A DNA stretch of 64,000 nucleotides. Source: Hyphococcus sp. Lineage in GTDB: Bacteria > Pseudomonadota > Alphaproteobacteria > Caulobacterales > Parvularculaceae. The notes under the pieces were generated by a model. The model searched no databases. It worked only from the letters and a program-made list of their open reading frames with translations, and was not told where the DNA came from. A program made the translations under genes and the position numbers. Positions 1-8,430 of this stretch are shown here, piece after piece (position 1 is the stretch's first letter; each line of letters opens with the position of its first letter). The stretch is from contig JAJFGF010000002.1 in assembly GCA_021776245.1 (NCBI GenBank), positions 1 through 64,000 on the forward strand, written 5' to 3'.

Positions 1-38
1 TTGGTCAATTGATGAAACACGCTATTTTGATGCCGCAT
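1..38 (-). mobile_element. IS4-like transposase, first 12 codons only
   Basis: On the minus strand an AGGAG-type ribosome site (about 49-55) is followed by an ATG at 38 and the peptide MRHQNSVFHQLT, which runs off the window. That opening resembles the start of IS4-family transposases carrying a DUF4372 N-terminal domain; this is recalled from the family, not searched. The element's end would then lie somewhere in 60-150. No terminal repeat or target duplication could be fixed because the other end is outside the window. Confidence 0.5.
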
Positions 39-179
39 GACATTGATCTCCTTTTGTGTCCAAACCGTCGTCAAACGCTTGGAAACAAATAGAATCAATG
101 TCGTGCAACCAGTCCACTAGTTTAAACCGGACAGCAGTGAATCGAGTTCAGGATGACGGGGGGAAAGAAAGGACGCCGC

Positions 180-827
180 TCACACCGACGGAAACAAAAA
201 CTCTTCTTTCGTTTCTTTCCATGCCGGATATTTCCGCATGACCGACGAAAACAGATCAGAACTCATCAGCGTCTCAAGCCAGGCTCGCACTTTGGGAATG
301 GGCGCGGCGTCAAACCAGTCTTTATCCGCGATGCGGAACTGGCGGATAAACGGAAAAATCGCGATATCGGCAAAGCCGCGTTCATCGTCAGACAAAAAGG
401 CCTGTTGGCTTAGCCGCTCTTCGAGTTTTTCAATAAACTTCATGCCCGCCTGGCGGTGTTCCATCGGATCCGCGCCTTCATAGCGCGCAGCATATTTATA
501 GCGGTCGAGATGGTGCTTGAACGGTCCGTCATTTTCGTCGATCAGCGGCGCCCCGAGCGTTTCGCCCTCAAGCCAGGTTTCGGGATCGTTTTTTAAAAGC
601 GCCCAGCGCATGACGGCAAGGCTTTCATCAATCACGGCGCCATTTTCGATCAGCACCGGCACCGTTCCCTTTTGCGAGGCGGCGATCATCTCGCTGGGTT
701 TGTCTTTTAACAACACTTCGCGCAGGCGAACCTGGCATTTGCTGATCGCGATCGCCATGCGCGCGCGCATCGCATAAGGACAGCGGCGGAAGGAATAAAG
801 AACCGGCAGATCACTTGCCGCGTTCAT
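180..827 (-). CDS. glutathione S-transferase family protein
   Basis: A 215-residue protein with a thioredoxin-like N-terminal half and an all-helical C-terminal half, the usual GST size. The motif FRRCPYAMRAR places Cys16-Pro-Tyr at the position of the active-site cysteine of omega/beta-like GSTs and glutaredoxins, and the cis-Pro strand GTVPVLIENG follows. A glutathione-dependent reductase or transferase role in the cytoplasm is inferred; the substrate is unknown. The ATG at 827 overlaps the trhO stop as ATGA, so the two genes are translationally coupled. A start at 836 is possible but gives a longer overlap. Confidence 0.85.
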   Translation of the reverse strand: MNAASDLPVLYSFRRCPYAMRARMAIAISKCQVRLREVLLKDKPSEMIAASQKGTVPVLIENGAVIDESLAVMRWALLKNDPETWLEGETLGAPLIDENDGPFKHHLDRYKYAARYEGADPMEHRQAGMKFIEKLEERLSQQAFLSDDERGFADIAIFPFIRQFRIADKDWFDAAPIPKVRAWLETLMSSDLFSSVMRKYPAWKETKEEFLFPSV

Positions 828-1819
828 TTTTCCCATTTCCCAAACCCCGCCTCAAAGCCGTCCCCAAAATCATCTTCAAAGCCGTCTTTTTGCGGATTGC
901 TGCTATTTTCCTGGCGTGCGCCGATATGCGCCTCGCCGCGGGTCTTTGCCAGTTCCACCTGTTTTTGCCGCTCGGCGAAATTGCGTTTTTGGTCGTCGCT
1001 TAAACTACCATGACAGGAAGGGCAGGAAACACCCTTGATATAAAGTGGCGAGGCCATGTCGTCATCGGTAATCGGCTGGCGGCAGGCATAGCACATGGCG
1101 TATGTGCCGGGCGCGAGATCATGGGCGACGGATACGCGCTGATCGAAGACAAAACATTCGCCGCGCCACAGGCTTTTTTCTTCCGGCACGGTCTCGAGGT
1201 ATTTTAAAATCCCGCCTTTCAAATGCACCACATCGTCAATGCCTTCACTGCGCAGGAACGCGGTGGACTTTTCGCAGCGAATGCCGCCGGTGCAATACAT
1301 CGCGACTTTTTTGACATTATGCGTTTCGCGATATTGCCGAAACCATTCCGGAAAATCGCGGAAGCTCTTTGTTTTCGGATCGACAGCGCCGTCAAACCTG
1401 CCGATACTCACTTCGTAATCATTGCGCGTATCGATCACCAGCGTCTCGGGGTCCGATATTACGTCGTTCCATTCACCGGGTTCCACATAACGCTCAAAAC
1501 TTTTTTGCGGATCGATCCCGCCAACCCCCATCGTCACGATCTCTTTTTTGAGACGCACTTTCATGCGGTGAAACGGATTGTCGCCGGTAAGAGATTCTTT
1601 CCAGTCAAGACCGGCGCATCCCGGCAGGGTTATTAAATGCGCCAGCATCGCATTGATCCCGGCGCGCGGGCCGGCAATCGTGCCATTCACGCCTTCCGGG
1701 GCAAGCAATATCGTACCGTATATGCCGGCCTTTTCCGCCGCCGCGCGCAATGGCGCCTGATGCCGTTCAAAGTCGGGCAGGGCGGCGAATTTATAAAAGG
1801 CGGCGACAACAAGGGACAT
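824..1819 (-). CDS. trhO: tRNA uridine(34) hydroxylase, rhodanese family
   Basis: A 331-residue protein of the UPF0176/YceA family, shown in other bacteria to hydroxylate uridine 34 of tRNA as the first step of 5-oxyacetyluridine-type wobble modification. Seen here: an N-terminal ferredoxin-like domain (APEGVNGTIAG, residues 40-50), a rhodanese domain beginning around DTRNDYE, and the active-site loop CTGGIRCEKS with catalytic Cys176. The C-terminus has two CxxC pairs (CYAC, CPSC) typical of the family's zinc-ribbon-like tail. It is followed in the same operon by a GST with an ATGA overlap. The role is cytoplasmic RNA modification. Confidence 0.93.
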   Translation of the reverse strand: MSLVVAAFYKFAALPDFERHQAPLRAAAEKAGIYGTILLAPEGVNGTIAGPRAGINAMLAHLITLPGCAGLDWKESLTGDNPFHRMKVRLKKEIVTMGVGGIDPQKSFERYVEPGEWNDVISDPETLVIDTRNDYEVSIGRFDGAVDPKTKSFRDFPEWFRQYRETHNVKKVAMYCTGGIRCEKSTAFLRSEGIDDVVHLKGGILKYLETVPEEKSLWRGECFVFDQRVSVAHDLAPGTYAMCYACRQPITDDDMASPLYIKGVSCPSCHGSLSDDQKRNFAERQKQVELAKTRGEAHIGARQENSSNPQKDGFEDDFGDGFEAGFGKWEK

Positions 1820-1875
1820 GGCCGGGGGTATTAAGACAGGAAGCGCCCGGGCTCAAGGTGCGTGCGGAGGGATCC

Positions 1876-2042
1876 ATGATCGTCATCCCGGGCCCCGACC
1901 CGGGATCCACCGGCAGGCGCAGCGTTTGTTGGTGGATCCTGACTTTCGTCAGGATGACGGAGGAGAGGTGGCGTGCGCCAAAATCGTCATCCCGTGCGCG
2001 GTGCAATATGCAATATTGCGCCGCACTGCACACGGGATGACG
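1876..2042. repeat. intergenic inverted repeats of the GTCATCCCG type
   Basis: Two palindromic blocks lie between the divergent-facing ends of trhO and the DUF481 gene. The first (about 1880-1961) pairs CGTCATCCCGGGCCCC with a downstream CAGGATGACGG. The second (1986-2042) begins CGTCATCCCGTG and ends CACGGGATGACG with a long AT/GC-rich hairpin between. Such CGTCATCCCG palindromes are common intergenic repeats in alphaproteobacteria. They may act as transcription stops, but no T-tract is present. Confidence 0.6.
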
Positions 2043-2077
2043 TCAAAAATCGAACGCGCCGGTCATATTGAGAATTG

Positions 2078-3052
2078 TTAAAACCCGTATGTCAGCGACG
2101 CGCGCGCGGTGGTGTCGGTATTTTCCCGGCCAAGCGGCGGCGCGGTTTCATAACGATATTCAAAGGAGATCGCCGTCGAAAGACTGTCGGTCAGCGCCGT
2201 CGTCAGCGCCGTTACCGATTGAAAGGTCGTTGTTGGCGAGGTCCATGTGGAATTAAAGTCCTGCTCGAAGACGAGGCCGTCGCGAATCACCCAGTCGAGT
2301 TCGCTCGATCCATAGACTGCAAATTCCTGCTCCACGGCGCGCGTGTCGTCGATCGGCGAATAGCGAAAACCCGGTCCGCCTTCGACCTTCCATTTGAATG
2401 GATCGGATTTCGCAAAAAAATGGCCAAGGCCAACGCCGGTAAACAGGCGATAATCAAAACCGGAAAATTCGTCTTCTTCATAGGAAAACCGGCCATAGCT
2501 GTAAGTGTGCGGACTAAAATTATAGTCAAGCTGGTAGGCCGCGCCCCAGCGCTTTTTGTTGGTGACCTGATTTGAACTGCCGAGATCATAAAACGCCTTG
2601 AACTTGTGCACGAAATCGCCCGCCGTCCGCGCTGCATTAATCGCAACGCCGACCGCCGCATTGTCGGAATTGCCCGAGGAAAAAAGGCCCGACGCCTGAA
2701 TTTTGCCGTCCCATGGCGATACCGCAAACGGGCTTTTGGTCACGGTCACGTCTTTTGCGCCGGCTGTACTTTCACTGGCGGGTTCCGCCCCGGTCTCAAA
2801 TTCTGCAATCTTCGACGCCGCCTGATGGCCGATCGCCGCCTCATGATCGGCAAAGACGGCTTTAACCGCGCGCGCGACCGCCGCGATTTCATCGACGTCG
2901 CCGGTCTCATAGGCGGCGTTGAGCAGCGCCTGGGCGATGCCGGGGATGTCGGTTTCTGTTTGCGCAGCATTGGATTGCGCAGCGGCCGGACTTGCCGGTG
3001 AAAGGGCGACGGCGGCGGCAAAGCAAGTCAAAAATACAAAAGCGGTCTTCAT
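2078..3052 (-). CDS. DUF481 outer-membrane beta-barrel protein
   Basis: A 324-residue protein starting MKTAFVFLTC with a Sec signal peptide ending near AAAQS. Residues about 25-100 form an Ala/Glu-rich helical stretch. From about residue 105 (GKIQASGLFSSGNSDN) the sequence is a DUF481 barrel with alternating aromatic strands, including KFKAFYDLGSSNQVTNKKRW and a terminal strand TARASLTYGF ending in the C-terminal Phe typical of outer-membrane proteins. Function is unknown; salt-induced outer-membrane proteins belong to this family. The start at 3052 is preferred over an upstream ATG at 3118 because it opens the signal peptide and has a GAGAG site 7 bases upstream. Confidence 0.85.
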   Translation of the reverse strand: MKTAFVFLTCFAAAVALSPASPAAAQSNAAQTETDIPGIAQALLNAAYETGDVDEIAAVARAVKAVFADHEAAIGHQAASKIAEFETGAEPASESTAGAKDVTVTKSPFAVSPWDGKIQASGLFSSGNSDNAAVGVAINAARTAGDFVHKFKAFYDLGSSNQVTNKKRWGAAYQLDYNFSPHTYSYGRFSYEEDEFSGFDYRLFTGVGLGHFFAKSDPFKWKVEGGPGFRYSPIDDTRAVEQEFAVYGSSELDWVIRDGLVFEQDFNSTWTSPTTTFQSVTALTTALTDSLSTAISFEYRYETAPPLGRENTDTTARASLTYGF

Positions 3053-3366
3053 CAAAACTCTCGTTAATATTTTGAGGGGCGGCGAATATTCCGCCGATTC
3101 GAACTTTCGGCGGAACATGCGCGGCGGGCAGGAGCGCAGGCGGCGCAGCTAAATTGGAATTGCGGCGAATTTGTGAATCATCGCGGACACTATCCGCGCC
3201 ACGCTGGCGGCGCTTACGCCGCAATTATTAATTTAGTTTTAAAAGGTTTTGGCGGTTGTGTCTGTGGCGATTTGACGATGGCGGTCCGATGTCTGCGCAG
3301 CAGCAGGGCATGCTGCAACGCGCACGCGATGACGCCGGTGAGGATAAAGGAATTTAGAGCCTCAAC
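3053..3366. other. intergenic stretch, no gene seen
   Basis: This 314-base gap holds the promoter region of the DUF481 gene and the 3' flank of the cytochrome gene. An AT-rich block (about 3220-3250) is the likeliest promoter area, but no clear -35/-10 pair could be set. No convincing open reading frame or RNA gene was seen. Confidence 0.4.
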
Positions 3367-4233
3367 TCATTCTGCTTGCAGCGTTAACGCCCGGTCGGTC
3401 AAAAACGCGTGTAGCGCGTCAATTTCCCGGTCGGTGAATATGCCGAACCGGCTGCGCGCAACAGCGCCCATCAATCCAAGATCGCGGCCGTTGAAGGATG
3501 CGCCTTCGCGCATCAATTTGGCGAATTCATCACGGCTATAGGCCGAGGCGACAATGAGATCAGGCGGCGGCGTCTCGGGGCCAAAGGCGCGCCCGCCGTC
3601 AAACGCAACCCCGTGACATTCCGCGCATGCAAGACGCGCCAGATATTCGCCTTGTTGCAGGGGCGCCGAAAAATCAAAAGTCCTGCGCTGGGCGAAATGA
3701 TCAATCGCCGCCGCTTCCATCGGATTTTCATTCTGCAACAGATAAAGCCGGTCGAGGATCCAATGGCGGTCTTTGGGAAGTTTCTCTCTCTTGTCGGTCT
3801 GCGCGCGGATGAATGAAAGGATGGCTTCAAGGTCCTCGTCGCGGAGCTCAAAAAAAGCCGGCGACGGCATGCCCCAGACGCCGGTTCCATCGGCGCGCAC
3901 GCCGTGCCGGATCGACCGCGCGAAATCCGCATCGGAATAGGTTTTCGAAAGCCGCGCAAGATTGGGCGCCACCGAGCGAAAGACAAACTTCTCCTCGCCC
4001 ATGATTTTGCCATTCAATTCGGCGCCATGACAGCCGGTGCAGCCGGCAATATCGGCAAGGCGGCTTCCCACCGCGATCACATCCGCGTCCGTCGAATGGG
4101 TGACTGAATAAACAGGCGTTTCATATTGACGGCGCAGGATGCGTTCGCCGCCTGTCCAGACCGCGCTATAAACGCCTGTCACGGCGATCGCGATCACCGC
4201 AGCGATCATTCCGAGAATTCTGGCAGCCCGCAT
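3367..4233 (-). CDS. membrane-anchored dihaem cytochrome c
   Basis: A 288-residue protein starting MRAARILGMI, with one N-terminal membrane segment (residues 5-26) and two class I cytochrome c domains. The haem-binding motifs are CTGCH (Cys65, Cys68, His69) and CAECH near residue 210. GVWGMPSPAF supplies a candidate Met ligand for the first haem. It would face the periplasm and carry electrons to a partner dehydrogenase or oxidase. No such partner lies next to it, so the pathway is unknown. The start at 4233 has a G-rich ribosome site; an ATG at 4293 would add 20 unlikely residues. Confidence 0.85.
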   Translation of the reverse strand: MRAARILGMIAAVIAIAVTGVYSAVWTGGERILRRQYETPVYSVTHSTDADVIAVGSRLADIAGCTGCHGAELNGKIMGEEKFVFRSVAPNLARLSKTYSDADFARSIRHGVRADGTGVWGMPSPAFFELRDEDLEAILSFIRAQTDKREKLPKDRHWILDRLYLLQNENPMEAAAIDHFAQRRTFDFSAPLQQGEYLARLACAECHGVAFDGGRAFGPETPPPDLIVASAYSRDEFAKLMREGASFNGRDLGLMGAVARSRFGIFTDREIDALHAFLTDRALTLQAE

Positions 4234-4445
4234 AAAATGCCCCCCGAATATGTCGATCACGGCAGTATAGCAGCGCATGCGGGCCAAATCCAATGGAGGT
4301 CAGATCCCGCCGAAAGGGGGCACAGGGGGCGGGATCCGCGACTGCCCAGTGACGCGACTCCGGGGCGTGACCTTGAGGGTAGGCTGGCAGAGCGTGACCC
4401 GGCCGGGCAACGTGGCTAAAAGAACAATGGTGATTCGGAGAAGAA

Positions 4446-4934
4446 ATGTCCGGCGAGGGAGACGACGCAAGGCTTTATAAAATCGTCAAGATCGATCTTG
4501 ACGAGCGCTCGCTGGCGCCGGCGACTGCCGACATTGAGCATGAGCGAAAAGTCGCGATCTATGATCTTCTCGAAGATAATTTTTTCAAACCCAATGGCGC
4601 GGGCGCGGGGCCGTTCGAGCTTTATCTCTCCAATGTGGAACGCCGCCTCGTGTTTGACGTGCGCCGCCGGGGCGGCGACGCGCTGGGTCAGGTGCATTTG
4701 TCGATGACGCCGTTCCGCGGGATCATCAAAGACTATTTTATGCTGTGCGAAAGTTATTACGACGCGATCCGCAACGCCGCGCCGTCGCAAATCGAGACCA
4801 TCGATATGGCGCGGCGGGGGATGCATAATGAAGGCTCTGACATTTTGCGCGAGCGCCTCGAAGAAAAAATCGAACTCGATGAAAATACCGCGCGGCGGCT
4901 GTTCACGCTGATCTGCAGCTTTCACATGCGATGA
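4446..4934 (+). CDS. UPF0262 family protein
   Basis: A 162-residue cytoplasmic protein matching the alphaproteobacterial UPF0262 family in length and content, for example EHERKVAIYDLLEDNFF and the central MTPFRGIIKDYFMLCESYY. Function is not known. In many alphaproteobacteria it sits just before a low-molecular-weight phosphatase and infA, exactly as here (10-base gap to the next gene), so it is part of a conserved housekeeping cluster. Confidence 0.85.
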   Translation: MSGEGDDARLYKIVKIDLDERSLAPATADIEHERKVAIYDLLEDNFFKPNGAGAGPFELYLSNVERRLVFDVRRRGGDALGQVHLSMTPFRGIIKDYFMLCESYYDAIRNAAPSQIETIDMARRGMHNEGSDILRERLEEKIELDENTARRLFTLICSFHMR

Positions 4935-4944
4935 GGAACCCTTC

Positions 4945-5370
4945 ATGACGCAATCGATCCTCTTTGCCTGTAATATGAATTCGGTGCGCTCGCCGATGGC
5001 GGCGGCGCTGTTGCGGCGTGACGGGACCGGCGATTTCCGGGTCGATTCCGCCGGCGTTTATGAGGGCGGGCTCGACCCGTTTGTGGAAATCGTTATGAAA
5101 GAGCTTGACGTTTCCATGGCGGACCATGAGCCGAAATCTCTGGAAGGCGTGACGTTCAAGGATTTTGACACGGTGATTGCGCTGACGCCCGAGGCTGCGG
5201 TCGAGGCGCGGCGTTATCTCCCCCATGAGAGCATCGAGTTCTGGGATATTGAAAATCCGTCAGATGAGCGCGGCGGCCGCGAGGCCATATTGGACGCCTA
5301 TCGCCGGGTGCGTGATGCGCTGTCGGTGCGGCTGAAAAGCCGCTTTCCCGATCTCTACAAAAAGCCTTGA
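4945..5370 (+). CDS. low-molecular-weight protein tyrosine phosphatase family
   Basis: A 141-residue protein of the LMW-PTPase/arsenate reductase fold. The P-loop is CNMNSVRS (Cys9, Arg15), matching C-x5-R-S, at the N-terminus as in the family. The C-terminal aspartate motif appears as ENPSDERGG rather than the classical DP(Y/F), so an altered substrate range is possible. Likely cytoplasmic phosphatase or protein-modifying enzyme; an arsenate role is not supported by neighbours. It follows UPF0262 by 10 bases and precedes infA. Confidence 0.8.
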   Translation: MTQSILFACNMNSVRSPMAAALLRRDGTGDFRVDSAGVYEGGLDPFVEIVMKELDVSMADHEPKSLEGVTFKDFDTVIALTPEAAVEARRYLPHESIEFWDIENPSDERGGREAILDAYRRVRDALSVRLKSRFPDLYKKP

Positions 5371-5462
5371 TTTTACGGGCATACGCGATCATGGTCCCGC
5401 CGCGGCGGCCCACGAGAGAATCGGGGCCGTTTTGACCTGTACATGATGTGAGCTGAGGACGA

Positions 5463-5681
5463 ATGGCGAAGGAAGAACTTCTTGAATTTGAAGGCACCGT
5501 TGAGGAGTTGCTCCCCAATGCGACATTTCGCGTGAAGCTCGAAAATGAACATGAAATCATTGCCCATACAGCGGGCAAAATGCGTAAAAATCGCATTCGC
5601 GTGCTGGCGGGCGACAAGGTGCTCGTCGAAATGACGCCATATGATCTGACCAAGGGCCGCATCACCTATCGGTTCAAATAG
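5463..5681 (+). CDS. infA: translation initiation factor IF-1
   Basis: A 72-residue protein, the standard IF-1 length, covering one S1/OB-fold domain. It opens [15 protein letters not shown] and contains the conserved [19 protein letters not shown] and the C-terminal GRITYRFK. It binds the 30S A site during initiation together with IF-2 and IF-3. It begins after a 92-base gap that probably carries its own promoter, and the maf GTG follows 10 bases after its stop. Confidence 0.97.
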   Translation: MAKEELLEFEGTVEELLPNATFRVKLENEHEIIAHTAGKMRKNRIRVLAGDKVLVEMTPYDLTKGRITYRFK

Positions 5682-5691
5682 CCGGCCGCTG

Positions 5692-6288
5692 GTGACGGGC
5701 GCCTCCCTCATCCTCGCCAGCGCCAGCCCGCGCCGCAAAGAGCTTTTAAAGCTGATTGCGGTCATTCCTGACAAAACCCTTGCCGCCGATATCGACGAAA
5801 CGCCCCACAAAGGCGAATTGCCGGCAGCGTTGGTGACCCGCCTCGCCAAAGGCAAAGCCGCGGCGATCGCCGCCGATCATCCGAAAAGTTTTGTCCTTGG
5901 TTCCGATACGGTGGTCGCTGTTGGCCGCCGTATTTTGCCAAAGCCCGAAAATGCGGCTGAGGCGAGGGGTTTCCTCAAACTGCTTTCCGGCCGTTCCCAC
6001 CGGGTCTGGTCAGGCGTCGCCCTGGCGACGCCTGACGGTAATATCCTTACACGGAGTGTCGAAACCCGTGTCAAAGTCCGCCGCCTCGATGAAGCGGCGA
6101 TGGATGAATACATCGCCAGTAACGAATGGGCGGGAAAAGCCGGCGCTTACGCGATCCAGGGGCTGTTCGCCAAACACATTGTGGGCGTCATCGGTTCATA
6201 CACTAATATTGTCGGCCTGCCGCTTTACGAGACCGCCAATCTTCTCGACGGCGCCGGGTGGCGCCCAAAAAATCGCAGCGCCAAGTGA
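5692..6288 (+). CDS. maf: Maf-like nucleotide pyrophosphatase
   Basis: A 198-residue protein of the Maf/Ham1-like fold. It carries the signature LILASASPRRKELL near the N-terminus, GSDTVVAVG with the catalytic Asp, and the family's SGRSHRVWSGVAL and GKAGAYAIQG motifs. Maf proteins hydrolyse dTTP/UTP or modified nucleoside triphosphates and are linked to septum control. The start is GTG at 5692, 10 bases after infA; no better ATG exists upstream. It is followed 5 bases later by the RNase gene. Confidence 0.92.
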   Translation: MTGASLILASASPRRKELLKLIAVIPDKTLAADIDETPHKGELPAALVTRLAKGKAAAIAADHPKSFVLGSDTVVAVGRRILPKPENAAEARGFLKLLSGRSHRVWSGVALATPDGNILTRSVETRVKVRRLDEAAMDEYIASNEWAGKAGAYAIQGLFAKHIVGVIGSYTNIVGLPLYETANLLDGAGWRPKNRSAK

Positions 6289-6293
6289 CCGCA

Positions 6294-7460
6294 ATGCTGA
6301 TCATTGAATGCGGCGTGGCGCAGACCCGCGCCGCGCTGATCGACGGCGATATCGTCACGCGTTTCTGGTTTGGTCCGGCGCGCGGCGATGAAGCAACCGA
6401 CCAGGCGCCGCGCGCCGGCCGAAAATTTACCGGCCGCGTCAAATCGATCAACAGGTCGCTCAATGCGGCGTTCATTGATATTGGCGACGCGCTTGATGCA
6501 TATCTTCCATTGAAGAAAAACAACGAAGCGCTTGCGGCCGAGGGCGCGCTTGTGGGCGTCACGGTGAAATCCCCGCCGCGCCAGGGCAAGGGCGCCGTGT
6601 TGAAATTCAATCCTGATCTTGAGATTCAAGACGACGCGCCGCGCCGTGCGCCGCCAATTGACGATCCGGTGATTGACGCAGTGAAGGCGATTGGCGCGTG
6701 CGCCAAAAAAATCCTTATCGATGACGGACCCGCGCGAGCTGTGCTGGCGGCGGCGGGGCTCAAAGCTGAGATAGAATATGAAGAACACGCGGTTGCGCTT
6801 TTTGACCTGCATGGCGCCAGCGATGCGCTTGGCGCTGCGTTTGAAAGAACCGTGGCCCTTAAAGGCGGCGGCAGGCTGATCATTGACGAGACGCAAGCCT
6901 TGACCGCCATTGATGTGGACAGCGCCGGGCTCGGCGCGTCATCGCCTGCGCGCCTTCGCGAAAAAATGGCGATCGCCGCAGCAAGCGAAGCCGTCAGGCA
7001 AATCGCGCTGCGCAATATTGGCGGCCATGTTGTCATCGACTTTCCGGCGATTGGCGCCAAATCCGCACGCACAAGATTTCGCGCGCATTTGGAAAAAGCG
7101 CTCTTGCGCATTGACGGCGCCGGCGGCGGCAGTTTTTCAAAATCCGGGCTGTTTTCATTTACGGCGCCGCATATTGCGCAGAGCCTCGTGGAGCGGTTTA
7201 CGGAATGCTCGCCAGGCGATCCGGTTGCCGGACGGCATTTTACCCTCGACTGGCAGGCAAAGTCGGCCTTGAGGGCTTGCGAACATCGCCTGCGCGCATC
7301 GCCGCGCGTAAAACTGCGCCTCGCTGCCGGCAAAGATCTCTATGGCTATTTGAATGACAGGAAAACATGGATCGATCGGTTGAATGACCGCTATGGTCCG
7401 CGCGTTGAAATGACTGTGGACGAAAAACTGGAGGAGCGCGGCTTTGACCTCTCGGAATAA
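6294..7460 (+). CDS. ribonuclease E/G family protein
   Basis: A 388-residue protein resembling RNase G and lacking the long RNase E scaffold. The S1-like part (GRVKSINRSLNAAFIDIGD) is at residues about 45-65. The catalytic DNase I-like part has TAIDVDSAG and GGHVVIDFPAIG, which supply the two metal-binding aspartates of RNase E/G. The usual Asn of DxN is Asp here (DVD). It is shorter than E. coli RNase G (489 residues), and no CPxC zinc link was seen at the C-terminus. Role: endonucleolytic rRNA/mRNA processing, inferred. Start chosen at ATG 6294; a GTG at 6258 would overlap maf by 31 bases. Confidence 0.85.
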   Translation: MLIIECGVAQTRAALIDGDIVTRFWFGPARGDEATDQAPRAGRKFTGRVKSINRSLNAAFIDIGDALDAYLPLKKNNEALAAEGALVGVTVKSPPRQGKGAVLKFNPDLEIQDDAPRRAPPIDDPVIDAVKAIGACAKKILIDDGPARAVLAAAGLKAEIEYEEHAVALFDLHGASDALGAAFERTVALKGGGRLIIDETQALTAIDVDSAGLGASSPARLREKMAIAAASEAVRQIALRNIGGHVVIDFPAIGAKSARTRFRAHLEKALLRIDGAGGGSFSKSGLFSFTAPHIAQSLVERFTECSPGDPVAGRHFTLDWQAKSALRACEHRLRASPRVKLRLAAGKDLYGYLNDRKTWIDRLNDRYGPRVEMTVDEKLEERGFDLSE

Positions 7461-7659
7461 TGACAAGGATCGTGGAGAAGGCGAGGGTGCAGACGCCCAA
7501 AAAACCGATTCATGCCCGATCTGCAAAAAACCATCGCTCGCGGCTTACGAACCGTTTTGCTCAAAGCGCTGCGCCGATGTTGATCTCCATCGCTGGTTCT
7601 CCGGCGGCTATGGAATTCCGGCGACGGAAGAGGACGATAGCGCAGGAGAAGAGGGGTAG
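7444..7659 (+). CDS. yacG: YacG-type zinc protein, DNA gyrase inhibitor family
   Basis: A 71-residue protein with the YacG zinc knuckle CPIC-x11-CSKRC (Cys24, 27, 39, 43), followed by the signature ADVDLHRWFSGGYGIP. E. coli YacG binds GyrB and inhibits gyrase. The start is TTG at 7444, overlapping the RNase stop by 17 bases, which suggests coupling. Its last ~40 codons are copied in whole or part at four other places in this window (8277, 11767, 16386, 17964). Only this copy has all four cysteines and an intact frame, so it is taken as the functional gene. Confidence 0.93.
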   Translation: MTSRNNDKDRGEGEGADAQKTDSCPICKKPSLAAYEPFCSKRCADVDLHRWFSGGYGIPATEEDDSAGEEG

Positions 7660-7709
7660 GGAGGCTAGCAACGCGTGCTGCGGTCATAACTAACCCTTGC
7701 TGCGGAAAA

Positions 7710-8177
7710 TTACTCAAAGCGCGAAAATGGCTTAGGCTCTTCGATGTTCAACAGCGTCAACAACTCACCGCGTTGCTCCTTAGAAAGGCTTTGCCCCAAT
7801 AAAATGATGTCGGTGAAATCGCCTCCTTCAACGTGACGCGCCATTACTAACACTGTCTCACTTGGTGCAAAAGCGACACCGCAATTTCCGTAGATAGGAA
7901 ATAAATGCTCTATCTTGATCGTTTCAGTTTTTGGCCCTTTTAGTATTTTGCGCACCTTGAAATGGGTAGTGACAATTTCGATTGGCTCATCGTCAGGATC
8001 TTGCGAATAGTTATCGACCTCCCAATAAGATCGAACGGCAGTTCCGACAAATATCCGATCCGCCTCTTCAATTAGTGATTGCGGGGTCAGCTCGCCTATA
8101 GGAGAGCAAGCGAACGCCGATGACGACAATGAAATGAACGCCGCAATCACCATTGACGCAAAACAAGATGCATTCAT
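7710..8177 (-). CDS. small secreted protein, possibly NTR/TIMP-like
   Basis: A 155-residue protein with a signal peptide (MNASCFASMVIAAFISL to SSAFA) and a mature start at Cys-Ser-Pro. The rest (ADRIFVGTAVRSYW, HFKVRKILKGPKTETIKIEH, YGNCGVAF) follows the pattern of small bacterial netrin/TIMP-like domains, where an N-terminal Cys pairs with an internal one. This is a pattern judgement, not a search. It lies between the true yacG end and a near-identical copy of the yacG tail at 8277, on the opposite strand, so it probably arrived or was enclosed during that duplication. Function unknown. Confidence 0.7.
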   Translation of the reverse strand: MNASCFASMVIAAFISLSSSAFACSPIGELTPQSLIEEADRIFVGTAVRSYWEVDNYSQDPDDEPIEIVTTHFKVRKILKGPKTETIKIEHLFPIYGNCGVAFAPSETVLVMARHVEGGDFTDIILLGQSLSKEQRGELLTLLNIEEPKPFSRFE

Positions 8178-8276
8178 GAAATTCTCAATTCAATTAGCTA
8201 GTTTTATCCTAAATCAGAAAATATAGAGAGGCAAAATCGGCATTATGCGTATCGGAGCACAGGCTCCGCGCGTCGC

Positions 8277-8423
8277 CGCTCGCGGCTTACGAACCGTCCG
8301 CCGCTTGCTAACGCGGCGGACTGCTCAAAGCGCTGCGCCGATGTTGATCTCCATCGCTGGTTCTCCGGCGGCTATGGAATTCCGGCGACGGAAGAGGACG
8401 ATAGCGCGGGGGAAGACGGGTAG
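8277..8423 (+). pseudogene. yacG 3'-end duplicate (copy B)
   Basis: Nearly identical to 7535-7659 of yacG from the Leu-Ala-Ala-Tyr-Glu codons to the stop, including CSKRCADVDLHRWFSGGYG, with only a few changes near the stop. A palindromic insert (about 8297-8320, TCCGCCGC / GCGGCGGA arms) sits just before the CSKRC codons. It lacks a start and the first two zinc cysteines, so it is not a functional YacG. High identity to yacG marks it as a recent copy. Confidence 0.85.
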
Positions 8424-8430
8424 AGGGTAA

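Noticed and set aside
4945-5370. Arsenate reductase assignment for the LMW phosphatase
   Set aside because: The catalytic Cys loop fits both, but there is no arsenic gene nearby and the place in the infA cluster is conserved without one.
6225-7333. Long minus-strand frames across the RNase E/G gene
   Set aside because: Shadows of a gene with catalytic motifs on the plus strand.
8245-8430. 61-codon frame over yacG copy B
   Set aside because: It reads the yacG fragment in the wrong frame, so it is not the remnant's own protein.
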